64,000 bases of DNA from Lunularia cruciata (Eukaryota > Streptophyta > Marchantiopsida > Lunulariales > Lunulariaceae): the NCBI GenBank assembly GCA_948567375.1, contig OX419756.1:47284552-47348551 (forward strand), in the 5' to 3' direction. Of this stretch, positions 22,881-33,137 are shown one piece after another. Within the stretch, counting starts at the first letter, position 1. The number at the start of each line of letters is the position of its first letter. Under the pieces are notes generated by a model, which searched no databases, was not told the origin of the DNA, and saw only the letters and a list, made by a program, of their open reading frames with translations. A program made the position numbers and the translations under genes.

Positions 22881-23138
22881 AAGAATGGGATGGATGGAAT
22901 TTATGGACCACCAAATCCACTTCCACCAAACCATTGGGATTTTTTCATCCAAATACTACCCAAGCATCGTTTCATACAATTCATCACCTCGCACTTTGGA
23001 CAAGATTTTCTACATATGATCACCATATCTGAGAAACCCTTGGTGCTTTTGGTTGTAACTTATGGAGAATGGTGGACGTGTTGTTTTTATGTGTTAATAA
23101 ATTAGATAGATTGGGAGTGGTGTGGTAGAGTAGCAACC

Positions 23139-23990
23139 ATGGCAGCAATACTCGATGTTATCCTTGCTATGCAATAACAAATTGAGCACCTTACTTATTG
23201 TTGAAAAAATGAGATCTTTGACGATAAGAGCAGGTGGAGAGAGTACCAATTCAAGAAGGAGAAGATCAAATCAGATTCCCTAAACCCAAGGTATTTGAAG
23301 GCAAGAATCTTCTGGGTGTAGTGGAGAATTTTGTGTTTGATTGTGAACGTTATTTTGAAGCTACTAGTCTACACGACAAGCAAAACTAGATTCTCTTGGC
23401 TTTTAGCCAATTGGATGAAGTGGCAAAGCTATGGTGGAGATTCCAAGTGGAGCAAGCTGAAGGACAAATTTTTGCACCAATCTTGACATGGGCAGAATTC
23501 AAGAGTGTAATAATTAGTCGGTTCCAAGCTATAAATATCACACAAGCTGCACGAGATAAGTTGGCGGAGTTGAAACAAATTGGCTTTGTAAGAAGTTACA
23601 TCACGCAGTTCCAAAACACCATCATGCAAATTCCAAATATATTGGAAGGTGAAGCTTTGGATCAATTTGTGAGGGGCTTGAAGGCAAGAACCAAATAAGA
23701 GGTAACCATGCAAGAGCCACAACACTTGGAGGAAGCCATACGGTTGGCCAAACGTTTTGATTCATTGATGGCAACAACTTGGTCTTGACCTCGACCTCTA
23801 CAGAGCCTACAAATACACTACACACAAGTGGAGGAGCCAGCACCAATGGAGATTGATGCCATTCAATGAAGACCACTTAGCACGATAGATACATAGATAC
23901 AGAGAAATTGCAACAAAATGGTGGTTGTTTTTATTCTCGCCAAATTGGGGCATCTCATTGCTGAATGTCCACTCAAGAATGGACGACCTT
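23139..23990 (+). pseudogene. B gag
   Basis: Starts at ATG 23139 (MAAILDVILAMQ). The capsid part 23396-23698 keeps the block LDEVAKLWWRFQVEQ, then SYITQFQNTIMQIP and ALDQFVRGLKA, which match Ty3/gypsy retrotransposon gag. The nucleocapsid zinc knuckle near 23900 is degraded compared with B' (54390-54430). Several stops. Confidence 0.8.
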
Positions 23991-24029
23991 GACAAGTTGC
24001 CCAGTTGGAGATTGTGGAGCGGAATTATC

Positions 24030-24474
24030 AGGGAAACGAGGAATCCCAATAGGAGATTTTGAGTTGCCTATTGGGAGCTTGATTAGTTCCAATGGGATTG
24101 AAGGCTCAATCTATGCAAGTTTGCTTCACTTGCAAGGTACAATATCTAATTGGGGTTGTAGGATTTTGGTTGATTTTAGAAGTTCAAAGAATTGCATGTC
24201 TATGCAAGTAGCAAACAAATGGGGTATTCCTATCAAGCCAGTGTTTGGAAGTAGTTTGATGATGGCGGATGGTAGAAAGGGTTCTACATTCCGCACCTCA
24301 CATCCTATTACCTTCAAGATTGGGAAGGAGTATTTGGAGTATATGAGGTTTGTAGTGAGGTCTCTACACTCTGATATCATTCGGGGTCTACCTTGGCTTG
24401 AATGTCAAAAGGTTCAATTTGATTGGACCCGACAACAAATTCAAGTACAACACCAAGGTAGGAATTTCCAATAA
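24030..24474 (+). pseudogene. B protease region
   Basis: Aspartic-protease-like segment: GCRILVDFRSSKNCMS, GRKGSTFRTSHPITFKIGKE and IIRGLPWLECQKVQFDW. The normal active site LVDSGSS reads VDFRSS (Ser-Gly changed to Phe-Arg), so it cannot work. The sister copy B' carries the same change and is unusually similar over this stretch only. Confidence 0.78.
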
Positions 24475-24759
24475 GGTTTTTTGGCACCTTTGAGTAAGAC
24501 ACCTAAGAATAGTCAGCCCCAAGATGGGAAGTTTGTTGAGAAGGTAGCCATAGAGCAAACAAGAAGGGAGATGAGTCCCAAGATGGGAAGTTTGCCAAGA
24601 AGGCAACCAAGGAGTAAACTTGGAAGATAGATGAATCCCTAGAAGGGAAGTTTGTTAGTAAAGCAGCCATAGAGCAAGATTTGGAGGAATATAAGTTTGT
24701 ATTCACGGTGTGGATCAAGCCAATTGTACAAGAACAATCTATAGAGGGCCAAGAGCCTC

Positions 24760-26115
24760 ATCAAGCAATGGTTGATTGGATCGTTAAAGATTTTGCGGAT
24801 GTGTTTCTGGATGATGTGCCAAAGGGATTACCCTTTGATTGAGGTATGCCCTTCAAGATTGAGTTATTGCTAGGGAGTAGTCTAGTGAGTAGACAGATCT
24901 ATCGGCTCTCACCAAAGGAGTTGGAGGAGTTGCAAACAACACTTATAGAGTTGTTGGAGAAGGAGTTCATACGACATAGTACCTTTCCTTGGGGAGCACC
25001 GGTACTATTTGTTCCAAAGAAGGATGGAGGACTTCGTTTCTATATTGATTATTGTGGGCTCAATAAGCAAACCATGAAGAATGCATATCCCTTGCCTCAG
25101 ATTGATGACTTGCTTGATCAACTAAGTGGAGCACGCTACTTTTCCAAGTTAGATCTTTGTAGCAGCTATTGGCAAATTCCAATTGATAGAGAGGATGTGC
25201 AAAAGACTACCTTTTGCACAAGGTATGGGTATTTTGAGTGGAGAGTTCTACCTTTCGGACTCACTAATGCTCCAATAGTCTTCATGGATCAGATGCATTG
25301 GGTGTTGGATGGACTATTATATTGGTCCGTGGTGGTGTTCTTGGATGATATCTTAATTTATAGAACATGTGAATCATGTGCGAGAAGTCGTAAGACAACT
25401 ACGACAATGGAAATTTTACTGCAAGAAGTCCAAGTTTGCCTTTTGGCAGAAGGAGGTTACCTTCTTGGGGCATAAGATCTCATCAGAGGGGATCAAGATG
25501 GAAGAAGAGAATATCAAGGCCATTATTGATTGGCCTACCCCAAAGGATGCTATAGAAGTACGGACATTCAAAGGATTGGCCAGCTTTTATTGACGGTTCA
25601 TCCACTATTATGCTCATGTCGCTGCACCATTGACTGACCTCTTAGGAAAGAACTCGATCTTCCAGTGGACCACCAAGCATGAAGAAGCATTCTAGAAGTT
25701 AAAGCATATGGTGTCTTCAAGACCCATTCTTCAACCATATGATCCTCAACTTCCTTGTGTGGTTGATTTTGGTGCTTCTAACTTTGCAATTGGAGTTTTG
25801 TTTCAATAGGAATTCCCAGATGGACTACATCCCATTGCCTTTGTGTCTTGCTGACTAAATATAGCAGAAAGAAATTACTTTGCTTGAGATTGGGAATAAT
25901 TTACAATGATATATGCCACCAAGGTATGGAGGCATTTTCTCTTGGGGAAACAAGTGATCATGCAAACTGATCACAAGCCATTTTTGTAGACCCTAGAATT
26001 GGAGAACATGAAGAGTCGACATCATTGATGTGAAGAGCAACTCCAATTGTTTGACATCAAACTTGAGTACAAACTAGGTCAGTTCTACATCATCCATGAT
26101 GCTCTATCATGACAA
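24760..26115 (+). pseudogene. B reverse transcriptase and RNase H
   Basis: RT blocks in one frame from 24846: [15 protein letters not shown]-like start, [55 protein letters not shown], and the active-site box [11 protein letters not shown] (25327-25360) with both Asp present. A frameshift near 25360 moves to ISSEGIKMEEENIKAIIDWP. The RNase H part (25600-26110) retains readable family blocks but has several stops. Order and motifs are typical Ty3/gypsy chromovirus. Confidence 0.9.
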
Positions 26116-26308
26116 CCTGATTTGAAGGCTCTTCCTCTCATCATGGTGGCAATTATGATGGTGTCAATTGACCCCAAGGTCCATAACGAGTTTCGATCAG
26201 CTCTACAACAAGATCCCTTCTTCCAAATGGTACATGGTCCTGTGACAACATGCAACAAGGAGTACAACACCTTCTCCTTCAAGGAAGGCCTTCTATTCCA
26301 TGCAGACC

Positions 26309-26998
26309 TGTAACACCCATTTGTGCATGTGTGTGATATTGTGATATTTAGCTTGGTATTACAAGTACTTAAGAGATATTATTTATATAGAGACAAATGA
26401 TGGTTCTATATTAGTCATGGTTAGCTTAAGTTAGTCATAGCTAAGATAGAGGGGACCTTACTTTAGAGGAAGTAGAAAAGATGAGCACCACTATTTTGGA
26501 TTTTAGTGTGTTGACTTGGTATTATTCCTAGGTGTTTGGCTTTGAGGAAAGAGTTGAGAACTCTTGGACCCGCAAGCCTTTTTGTTTTGGATTCTTCTTT
26601 AATCCAAGGATAGCATGTGAAGGAATCATTGACTTAGTGGTTGGGTCAAGATAAGACCAAATGCTTAGGGGAATATACCCATGTGAATGGATATTCCTTT
26701 CTACTTTTTGACTTTACTTGACTTTTAGTCTAGTAACTTGAGTTACTACGGTAATTAGTAACTTTGGTGCGTAACTATTTCACAAGTATAAAAACAAGGG
26801 GTGAGGAAGTACTCATCATCCTTTCATTTGCAACTATCTCTCTCTCATTGAGTTCTCTAGTGAGCAATGTCTTGAGTCTTGGAGTGTTAGCCTTGGAGGA
26901 GTATGATGGAGTTGGGGTTCCTTGCCTTCTTAGTCCATGGTGCGCTACTATAATAGCCATTAGAGGTTCATCCTAAGTGAGAGATAGGCCAGCTCACA
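26309..26998 (+). mobile_element. Solo LTR F inside B
   Basis: A 690-bp segment absent from B' interrupts B between RNase H and integrase. It starts TGTAACACCC, ends GCTCACA, and is bordered by GACC on both sides (26305-26308 and 26999-27002). There is a TATA box 'gtataaaaacaag' near 26787. No coding sequence. TG...CA ends, short TSD and lack of internal region make it a solo LTR of a different family. Confidence 0.82.
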
Positions 26999-27900
26999 GA
27001 CCAGATCTATGTTCCAACCAAAGGTGATCTTCAACTTGTGTGCCTTCAAGAAGCTCATGATTTACAAATAGTTGGTCACATAGGAGTAAACAAGACCTTA
27101 AACACCCTCCAATGCTAATGGTGGTGGCCCAACATGACACGAGATGTTCAGGACTTTGTCCAATCGTTTGAGAGTTGTCAATAAAACAAGCCAGAAGTTT
27201 TAGTCAATCACCAAAAGTTGAGAGGACTCCTTCAACCACTTCCCATTCCAGCTACTTGTTGGGAACATGTGAGCTTAGATCTCATCACCTCCTTACCCAA
27301 GACACAACAAGGTCACACAACAATTGTGGTGTTTGTGGATAAGCTTAGTAAGCAATTCATTTGGCACCAATGGTTGATATTGTGGATGATCCAACCTTGG
27401 CGCAACTCTACTTCAATAATGTCTTCAAACATCATGGGATGCCATGTGTACTCATCTTCAACCGTGATCCTTGCTCCACCGGAAAGTTTTGGCAAGCACT
27501 CTTCCAACTACTTGGCACCAAGCTTGCTTTGTCCACATCCTATCATCCTCAAACTGATGGACAAACTGAACATGCAAATTGCACCTTGGAAGATATGCTT
27601 TGTGCCTTTGTCAACATTCACCATACCAATTGGGATCAATGTCTTGCAGCTACGGAGTTTGCATACAATAATTCTAAATAGGCAAGCACCGGATTCTCTC
27701 CTTTCTTTCTCAATTTTGGCCAAGATCCGCTTGTCCTAGATTCTCTTCTTGCTCCTCCTCCATCTCAAGTCCCCCATACTTCAACCTTCTTGACCACCAT
27801 CTCCAAATCTCTCCAACAAGCCAAATCTCACCTCCTTGTTGCTCAAAATCATCAAAACAATATGCGGACCATCATTGTCGTGATCTCACCTTTGAAGTTG
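26999..27900 (+). pseudogene. B integrase
   Basis: Integrase continuing after solo LTR F: LDLITSLPKTQQGHTTIVVF (first Asp kept), VLIFNRDPCSTGKFW (normally SDRDP, catalytic Asp now Asn), HPQTDGQTEHANCTLED (Glu kept), and TNWDQCLAATEFAYNNS. The C-terminal part runs to about 28080. Frameshifts near 27350 and stops such as the TAG after NNSK at 27679. Confidence 0.88.
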
Positions 27901-28129
27901 GTGATAAAGTTATGTTATCCTCTAATAATCTAACCCTTACTTGATACCCAATTTCATAAACTTGCCCCTAATTGGAAAGGACCTTTTGATGTCACCCAAA
28001 TTGTCTCTCCTGTTGCTTATCAACTTGCCTTGCCTTGTCATATGCGCATCCATCTTGTCTTTCATGTTTCCAAGTTGAAACCCTTTGTTCCCAACCCCTC
28101 TTCTTTCTCCTCTTGAGTCCAACCTCCTC

Positions 28130-28345
28130 CTCCTCCTATCCCTATAATGATCATGAGGAGTATGAAGTTGATTGTATCCTTGCACTTCACCATATCCAAC
28201 AAGGACGCCGCTAACATATGGAGTACAAGGTCCTTTGGAAAGGGTACCCCCTTCATGATGCCACATGGGAACCTCTTTCTCACTTCCAAAATGCACAAAT
28301 GGCCATCCAAGAGTTTGAAGCTTCAATGGCGACGAGGACGTCACC
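28130..28345 (+). pseudogene. B chromodomain
   Basis: In the frame starting 28218: MEYKVLWKGYPLHDATWEPL then HFQNAQMAIQEFEA. The pattern Y.V.WKGY...TWEP is the chromodomain that binds methylated histone tails and steers chromovirus integration. It follows the integrase C-terminus after a short Pro-rich linker. Aromatic and WEP residues are intact, though the upstream frame is broken. Confidence 0.88.
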
Positions 28346-28349
28346 TACT

Positions 28350-28364
28350 AGCGGTGGGGGAATA
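28350..28364 (+). other. B polypurine tract
   Basis: 'agcggtgggggaata' immediately before the 3' LTR; primes plus-strand DNA synthesis. Same tract before the 3' LTR of B' (58121-58134). Confidence 0.8.
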
Positions 28365-28758
28365 TGTAATAGTATGGAGTTTAGCGACATAGTTAATAGG
28401 CTAACAAAGTAGAGAATAAGCCAAATTAGCCTAGAATATTCCAAAAGCATCTAGGAAGCTTCCCGACTAGTTAACTTGCACTCCAAACATTCTAAAAAGA
28501 ACCTTTTAGAAGCTTCTAACTAGCTTAGCTTGCATGCCAAGTAGGTGGCTTCTAGAAGGAAGCTTCTTAGTTAACTTGGCTCGCACTCTAAGAAAGTGGC
28601 TCAAGGAAGCTTCTTGAGAAGCTTCTCAAGGGCCTTGTATGCTACCTATAAATACCAAATTTGAAGCTCATTCTAGGCATTCAGAGTTTTCCCTCATTCA
28701 AGTGTCCCAATGTGAGTTTCCATTCTCCTATTTCTCTCCTCGGATTTGGTCTTTTACA
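28365..28758 (+). repeat. B 3' LTR
   Basis: Starts 'tgtaatagtatggag' and ends 'tttggtcttttaca', followed by TSD CTCAA (28759-28763). TATA box 'tataaata' near 28648. Differs from the 5' LTR by indels and substitutions, indicating age. Confidence 0.95.
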
Positions 28759-29040
28759 CTCAACATCAGAGGAGTGAGCTCTCTGGAGCTGCACTTCAAA
28801 AGTATACCCCTAGACTCTAAATAGGCATGGAACCCTAATAGTCTCGTTGATGGTACACTTGACGATGCAAACAGTGCAAAGTGACGGTGGGCTCCACCGT
28901 GAAGTCAGTACCCCAAACACAAAATCTGATTGTTGGAAAGTAGTCTATGGGAAAATGCAAAAATACCTCTAACTACTATCACTGCAATTCCAATGTCCGA
29001 GTAATCTAGATGTGACACTACAAATGGCGTGACAATTACA
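28759..29040 (-). repeat. Element A right LTR, second piece
   Basis: Continues the LTR broken at 22480: 'catcagaggagtgagctctc' to 'gcgtgacaattaca' at 29040, matching 29822-30102 and 60920-61181. Confidence 0.88.
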
Positions 29041-29489
29041 ACCTGTGGTATAGATCTATGTTTCAAGAATTTATGCATAATCTAGTCCATGAATTTGAAT
29101 TTAATTTCATAGGTATTGAACTATATTTAATATTGATCTTGCGAAAAAAATTATATCTATTATAAATCTGAACTATAAAAGGTGGTGAAAAAGAACAAGA
29201 TAATTATTAAAAAAATAACATTTTGATTTCATTTGCTTAGTTACAACCTCCTAAACTAATCTTTGTAATTTAAGGGTTTTAAAGAAAATTTCAAAACTTA
29301 ATGTGTGAATTAAGTTTATAAACCGGAGTATAATCCAAATTATTCATAATCCCTACAGGTTTTTTTTTGGCTATTGTACATTCCCATAAAGGATTAATCT
29401 CACACTGCAACAAGTGCACATGTAGTTTATTTTGTTGTACATCTCATAGAATGTTAGGATCCCATAAAACACTTCATCTTGCACTTCTC

Positions 29490-29490
<1 letters not shown>
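29041..29490. other. AT-rich spacer between two A-type LTRs
   Basis: No feature recognised; sits outside both LTR copies. Confidence 0.5.
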
Positions 29491-29561
<71 letters not shown>

Positions 29562-30102
29562 TTACACAACATACACCATTGTTAACATCACACACTATAG
29601 AAGTACAACTCATATATAAATCATACATGGACTCTAAAGTACCACAATAATCAATTTGTTTACACAACTTAAATCACACTCAATCAGATCAGTACTTGAT
29701 CTATCACTCAATAATCTGCCAACAATTGGGCATTGATTACAGTCAAGCCACACCCACTCTAGCTAAGGGAATCCAAGTGACGCTCACCGGCCTCTGCCTT
29801 ATAGCCAAGAACTCAAAGACTCAACATCAGAGAAGCAAGCTCTCTGGAGCTGCACTTTGAAAGTATACCTCTTGGACTCAAGCTAGGTCTCAAACCCTAA
29901 TAGTCCTACTAATTGCACATCCGACAATGCAAGTGGTGCAAATGATAATGGGCCCCACCATGTAGTCAATACTCCAAACACAAAATTTGACCATCAACAA
30001 GTAGTCTATGAGTAATTAAAAAAATACTCCTGACTACCAACACTATTACTCTAGAGTCCAAGCAATCTAGGTGCGATGCTACAAATGGTATGATAACTAT
30101 CA
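29491..30102 (-). repeat. Near-complete A-family LTR
   Basis: The most complete LTR of this family in the window (about 610 bp including an expanded TA tract). Starts TGTATATATA, ends 'atgataactatca'. It contains all blocks seen piecemeal at 14020, 22298, 28759 and 60781. Confidence 0.85.
29493..29556. repeat. (TA)n microsatellite at an LTR end
   Basis: About 32 TA units at the position where other LTR copies read 'gtatatacatc'. Confidence 0.97.
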
Positions 30103-30205
30103 TGCGTATATACATCACTACACAACATACATTGTTGTCAATATCACACACTATAGAAGCACAACTCACACATAAGTCATACATGGACTTTCAAGTGCCA
30201 CAATC
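30103..30205 (-). repeat. Partial second A-family LTR, abutting the first
   Basis: 'tgcgtatatacatcactac' begins right after the preceding LTR's terminal CA and runs to 'aagtgccacaatc'. It matches the first ~100 bp of the LTR, then stops. Confidence 0.8.
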
Positions 30206-30889
30206 ACCCCTTAGTTGGGGATTAGGTCCCTCTTACTCTAGATAGCCATCTACTCCAAGTATATAGTATACCTATGGTGGGCAAAAGATCAGGAGGCCGG
30301 GTGCTATTGAACCCCATAGTTAGTTGCTTATCTGCAATCTCTACCATATAAAGGATGAACTAGCTATAAGTCAAGTACATATAAGACATAACCATTGTCC
30401 TTGAGGAACCACCATGAGGGAAGGAGTCATACATACTAAATATTATCCTCTCAAACAACTATTACACATTAAGATAGTAGGAGCTCCACCACAAGAGCCG
30501 CATAACATACACCGCATAACATATACCGCAAACCTACACACGTACAAGTGCCAAGCAACCTGGGTCCATAGTACCATCAATGTTTGGAAGGTGGCATGGC
30601 GCACAATTATGCACATGATCCTTCCAAACAACACCATCATGTCCTTCCAACACAAGGATTTTAGATGGCAAACCTTGAGCACTCTCAAGATAGTGCGGCC
30701 TATAGAAACATCAAGTGTCGTTGATGTTGCCTGCTATAGATATACATAGTCACTTGGATGAAATCAATGGATTAAGGGTCTCTAACCTCCTCCTTGAATG
30801 GTAGCATAACATAAGATATTGCTATGTTGAGCAATCACTAAGTTCTCAAAGGCCGTTTGCATCACTCTTTAAAAGATTTCTACAAGTTG
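30206..30889. other. Unassigned segment between A' LTR piece and A' integrase
   Basis: About 680 bp not found in element A. It has a small imperfect repeat 'ccgcataacataca' near 30497-30530. An ATG-started 111-codon frame (30414-30749) shows no family motif, and I do not call it a gene. Confidence 0.5.
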
Positions 30890-30896
30890 AGAACAT

Positions 30897-30990
30897 GTGC
30901 TCATCCATACATTTGGATCATCCAAGTCCAACACTATAGTAGCATCTCAATGTGCTCATCCATACATTTGGATCATCCAAGTCCAACAAT
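30897..30990. repeat. 56-bp tandem duplication in A' 3' region
   Basis: 'tgctcatccatacatttgg' and the following 'atcatccaagtccaaca' occur twice, 56 bp apart. Element A has one copy of the second part (14187). Confidence 0.85.
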
Positions 30991-31058
30991 ATAGTAGGTA
31001 AATTTGGATCTCACCCATAGAGTAGAAAGTAAGGAGAGAAGGATGCTAAGGATGGTTG

Positions 31059-31400
31059 CTAACTAAACCAATAGCCCATGGCCAACCAAGGTAACTGGAG
31101 ATCCCAATCTCCCAAGTGGCCTCTTTGCAAACCATACTTCCGCAATCCTCTCTTCACCATCTGAACTACTCTCTCTGCTAAGCTATTTGCCTTAGGGTGA
31201 TCTTGGGAGGTAGTACAATGATCAATAAAAACCTTGTCACACAAGACTTGAAACTCCCCCAACAACTCTATATCCTGACCAGTGAAAACCTCAACTAATG
31301 CACCAAAATGATTGAGAACCCAATCCAAGAACAAGTAAGCCGTCCCTTCATTGGACTTGTTAGGAAGTGCCACCAACTCAATCCACTTCTAGAAGTGCTC
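31059..31400 (-). pseudogene. A' integrase core
   Basis: Same domain as at 14243-14788. Blocks: NEGTAYLFLDWVLNHFGA, VFTGQDIELL (normally LTDQG, catalytic Asp changed), DHPKANSLAERVVQ (Glu kept), GDWDLQLPWLAMGYWFS. The upstream first-Asp block is broken by a stop. Confidence 0.8.
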
Positions 31401-32149
31401 CACCATCACCAAAACATACCAATGATGTCTCACAATCAATGATAAAGGTCCAAAAATGTCCAAACTCCAGCAATAACCCAATCCTATGATAGGAAATAGG
31501 TGTAATTGTTGCATAGGAGCCTTGAATGATGCTCTAACTCAATCACAAACCACGCATCTTGCAACAAACTAATGTTCATTGGCCTACATAAGGTACCACC
31601 AGTAATGACTCAAGAGTAAGCTATATGTACGCTTTACTCCAAAATGTCCTAGCTCCTCATGAGCATGATGGACCAACTGTGGTCTTTGAGATGGAAGTGG
31701 TACTACTCTGACTCTACCATCCTCCTATATACAAAGAAGGTGTTTTCTCTCCAATCTGAAGAGTTTGGCTTGCTAAAGGATATGGTCTCTCTCCTTGGCC
31801 CCAATTGTACCACCTACAACACCAATGCAAAGATAGTCTATCACTAAGACATTATCATGAATGTCTTGCTAAATTATACCACTATCTCTACTCTCTAGAT
31901 CTTTGACCTCAATAAGTCCTCCTATATGCATTGAGAGAGATACCACCAAAGCCTCAAAACATATAGAGAGAAAGGTAGATGCATGCCAACCTGGCACCAT
32001 CTCCTCATCTGTCTTACCATGCCAACTCATCATATGTCTCACCGTACTTTGATTTGATCCTACTAGTTGGGACATGGGTTTCTACCTAACCTATTTACAT
32101 CATGGTTCACCACGCCAAGTCTGTGAATAAGTGTGAAATCATACTCCTA

Positions 32150-32337
32150 TAAAATCAGAGCACATCGTGCAAGCTTCCTTGAAAGCTTGTTGGACTCCAT
32201 CAACCACTTCAATTGCTCATGATTAATGATGAGAGTAAATGAGTTACGAAATAGGCAACATCAGAAATGTGTTACTACCTACACTACTACAAAACACTCT
32301 CTCTCATATGAACTATATCTTACCTCCGCATAATTGT
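32150..32337 (-). pseudogene. A' RNase H fragment, cut by unit C
   Basis: Minus-strand YAEVRYSSYERECFVV corresponds to AEVKYSSYEGECLAV of element A. It stops at 32337 exactly where unit C inserts and continues at 48253. Confidence 0.82.
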
Positions 32338-32342
32338 TGGAG
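32338..32342. other. Target-site duplication of unit C (TGGAG), left
   Basis: TGGAG occurs at 32338-32342 and 48248-48252. Element A shows the empty site (tttggagcgactagc). Confidence 0.92.
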
Positions 32343-33012
32343 TGTGACAACCCGGCAAATATCACTTTTGCGGTAATCGGGTAAGTAAAGTTCGTTCTCG
32401 CAGAGATACAAGTCAGAAATGTCCAAATACGAAGCAAAGTAACAATTTCAGTTCTTCTTGAGTTCTTCTTTAGTCTCTCAGGTAGAAACCACACCCAGAA
32501 GAGAGTAACAAACACTGACTCGCAGTCTTGTCACAAATTAACACTCCAAAATCACAACTCCATCAATTATTTCCAAACAATCTTGATTTGTGATGATTCA
32601 GGCTCTCCCAAAAACGGCACTTCACTGCAAAACAACTTCGCCTCAGAATTGTGTTCTACCCCTCCACTGAAGGCACAACTTCCTCGATCAAAATTGCTTC
32701 ACATCAACTTTGCACTGCACTCACAAATGCAGAATACTACCAACACTACAATTCCTCTCAGATCTGTCAAGGCATTGCTTCGATTGCACTTCACTCAGGA
32801 TCAAACACACAGAATGAAGATCAAGGCTATGGAATCCAACATCCAACAAGCCCTCTGACTTGCACTTCAAATTTCTCCAAACATTCACAAACACAATTAC
32901 AAAGTTGATACTCGGAATCAAGCTTAAGCGACGAGCACTACTTCACAACACTTTGCTTTATCTATTCTCAGAAATAATGAGCACTGAACAACAAGTTCCT
33001 GCAAATGCCACT

Positions 33013-33020
33013 CTTAAATA
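33013..33020 (-). promoter_or_regulatory. TATA-like box of unit C LTR
   Basis: TATTTAAG on the minus strand, aligned with TATTTAAA at 61367-61374 of the related LTR fragment; similarity continues downstream of it in both. Confidence 0.5.
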
Positions 33021-33137
33021 GTGAAGCAATCGGCAGTTCTAACAACTATACCGTTTCTACATCAACTGTTCTAACCTGCAGATCCAAAATGACAATGCAC
33101 CTCTTCATATTTGCCCCTTCAAATCTCAAATCGGTTA

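Larger units (their letters stand above)
22481..28758 (+). mobile_element. Ty3/gypsy chromovirus B
   Basis: 6278-bp element with TG...CA LTRs (387 and 394 bp), an initiator-Met PBS, gag, protease, RT, RNase H, integrase and a C-terminal chromodomain, flanked by CTCAA. Net of solo LTR F (26309-26998) it is about 5.6 kb, like the sister copy B' (5636 bp). Size, PBS and chromodomain point to the chromovirus branch (Reina/Galadriel-like size), known to target heterochromatin. Coding frames carry many stops; LTRs differ by substitutions and indels, so it is old. Confidence 0.95.
14020..29040 (-). mobile_element. Ty3/gypsy retrotransposon A encoding a DNA methyltransferase (interrupted by B)
   Basis: Reverse-oriented LTR element of about 8.7 kb once the nested element B (22481-28758) is discounted. 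Read on the minus strand the order is right LTR, leader, gag with two CCHC knuckles, protease, cytosine-5 methyltransferase, RT, RNase H, integrase, truncated left LTR. The integrase-RT order and motifs are Ty3/gypsy. All frames contain stops and key residues are lost (see parts), so this copy is dead. The left LTR keeps only about 165 bp. The integrase reading ends right after SPYFLLYG, with no C-terminal region; the second copy, A', also lacks recognisable sequence beyond this point. No target-site duplication can be seen, as expected for an old insertion. Confidence 0.9.

Noticed and set aside
29367-29585. 72-codon ORF over the TA microsatellite
   Set aside because: Half of it is Tyr-Ile repeats translated from (TA)n.
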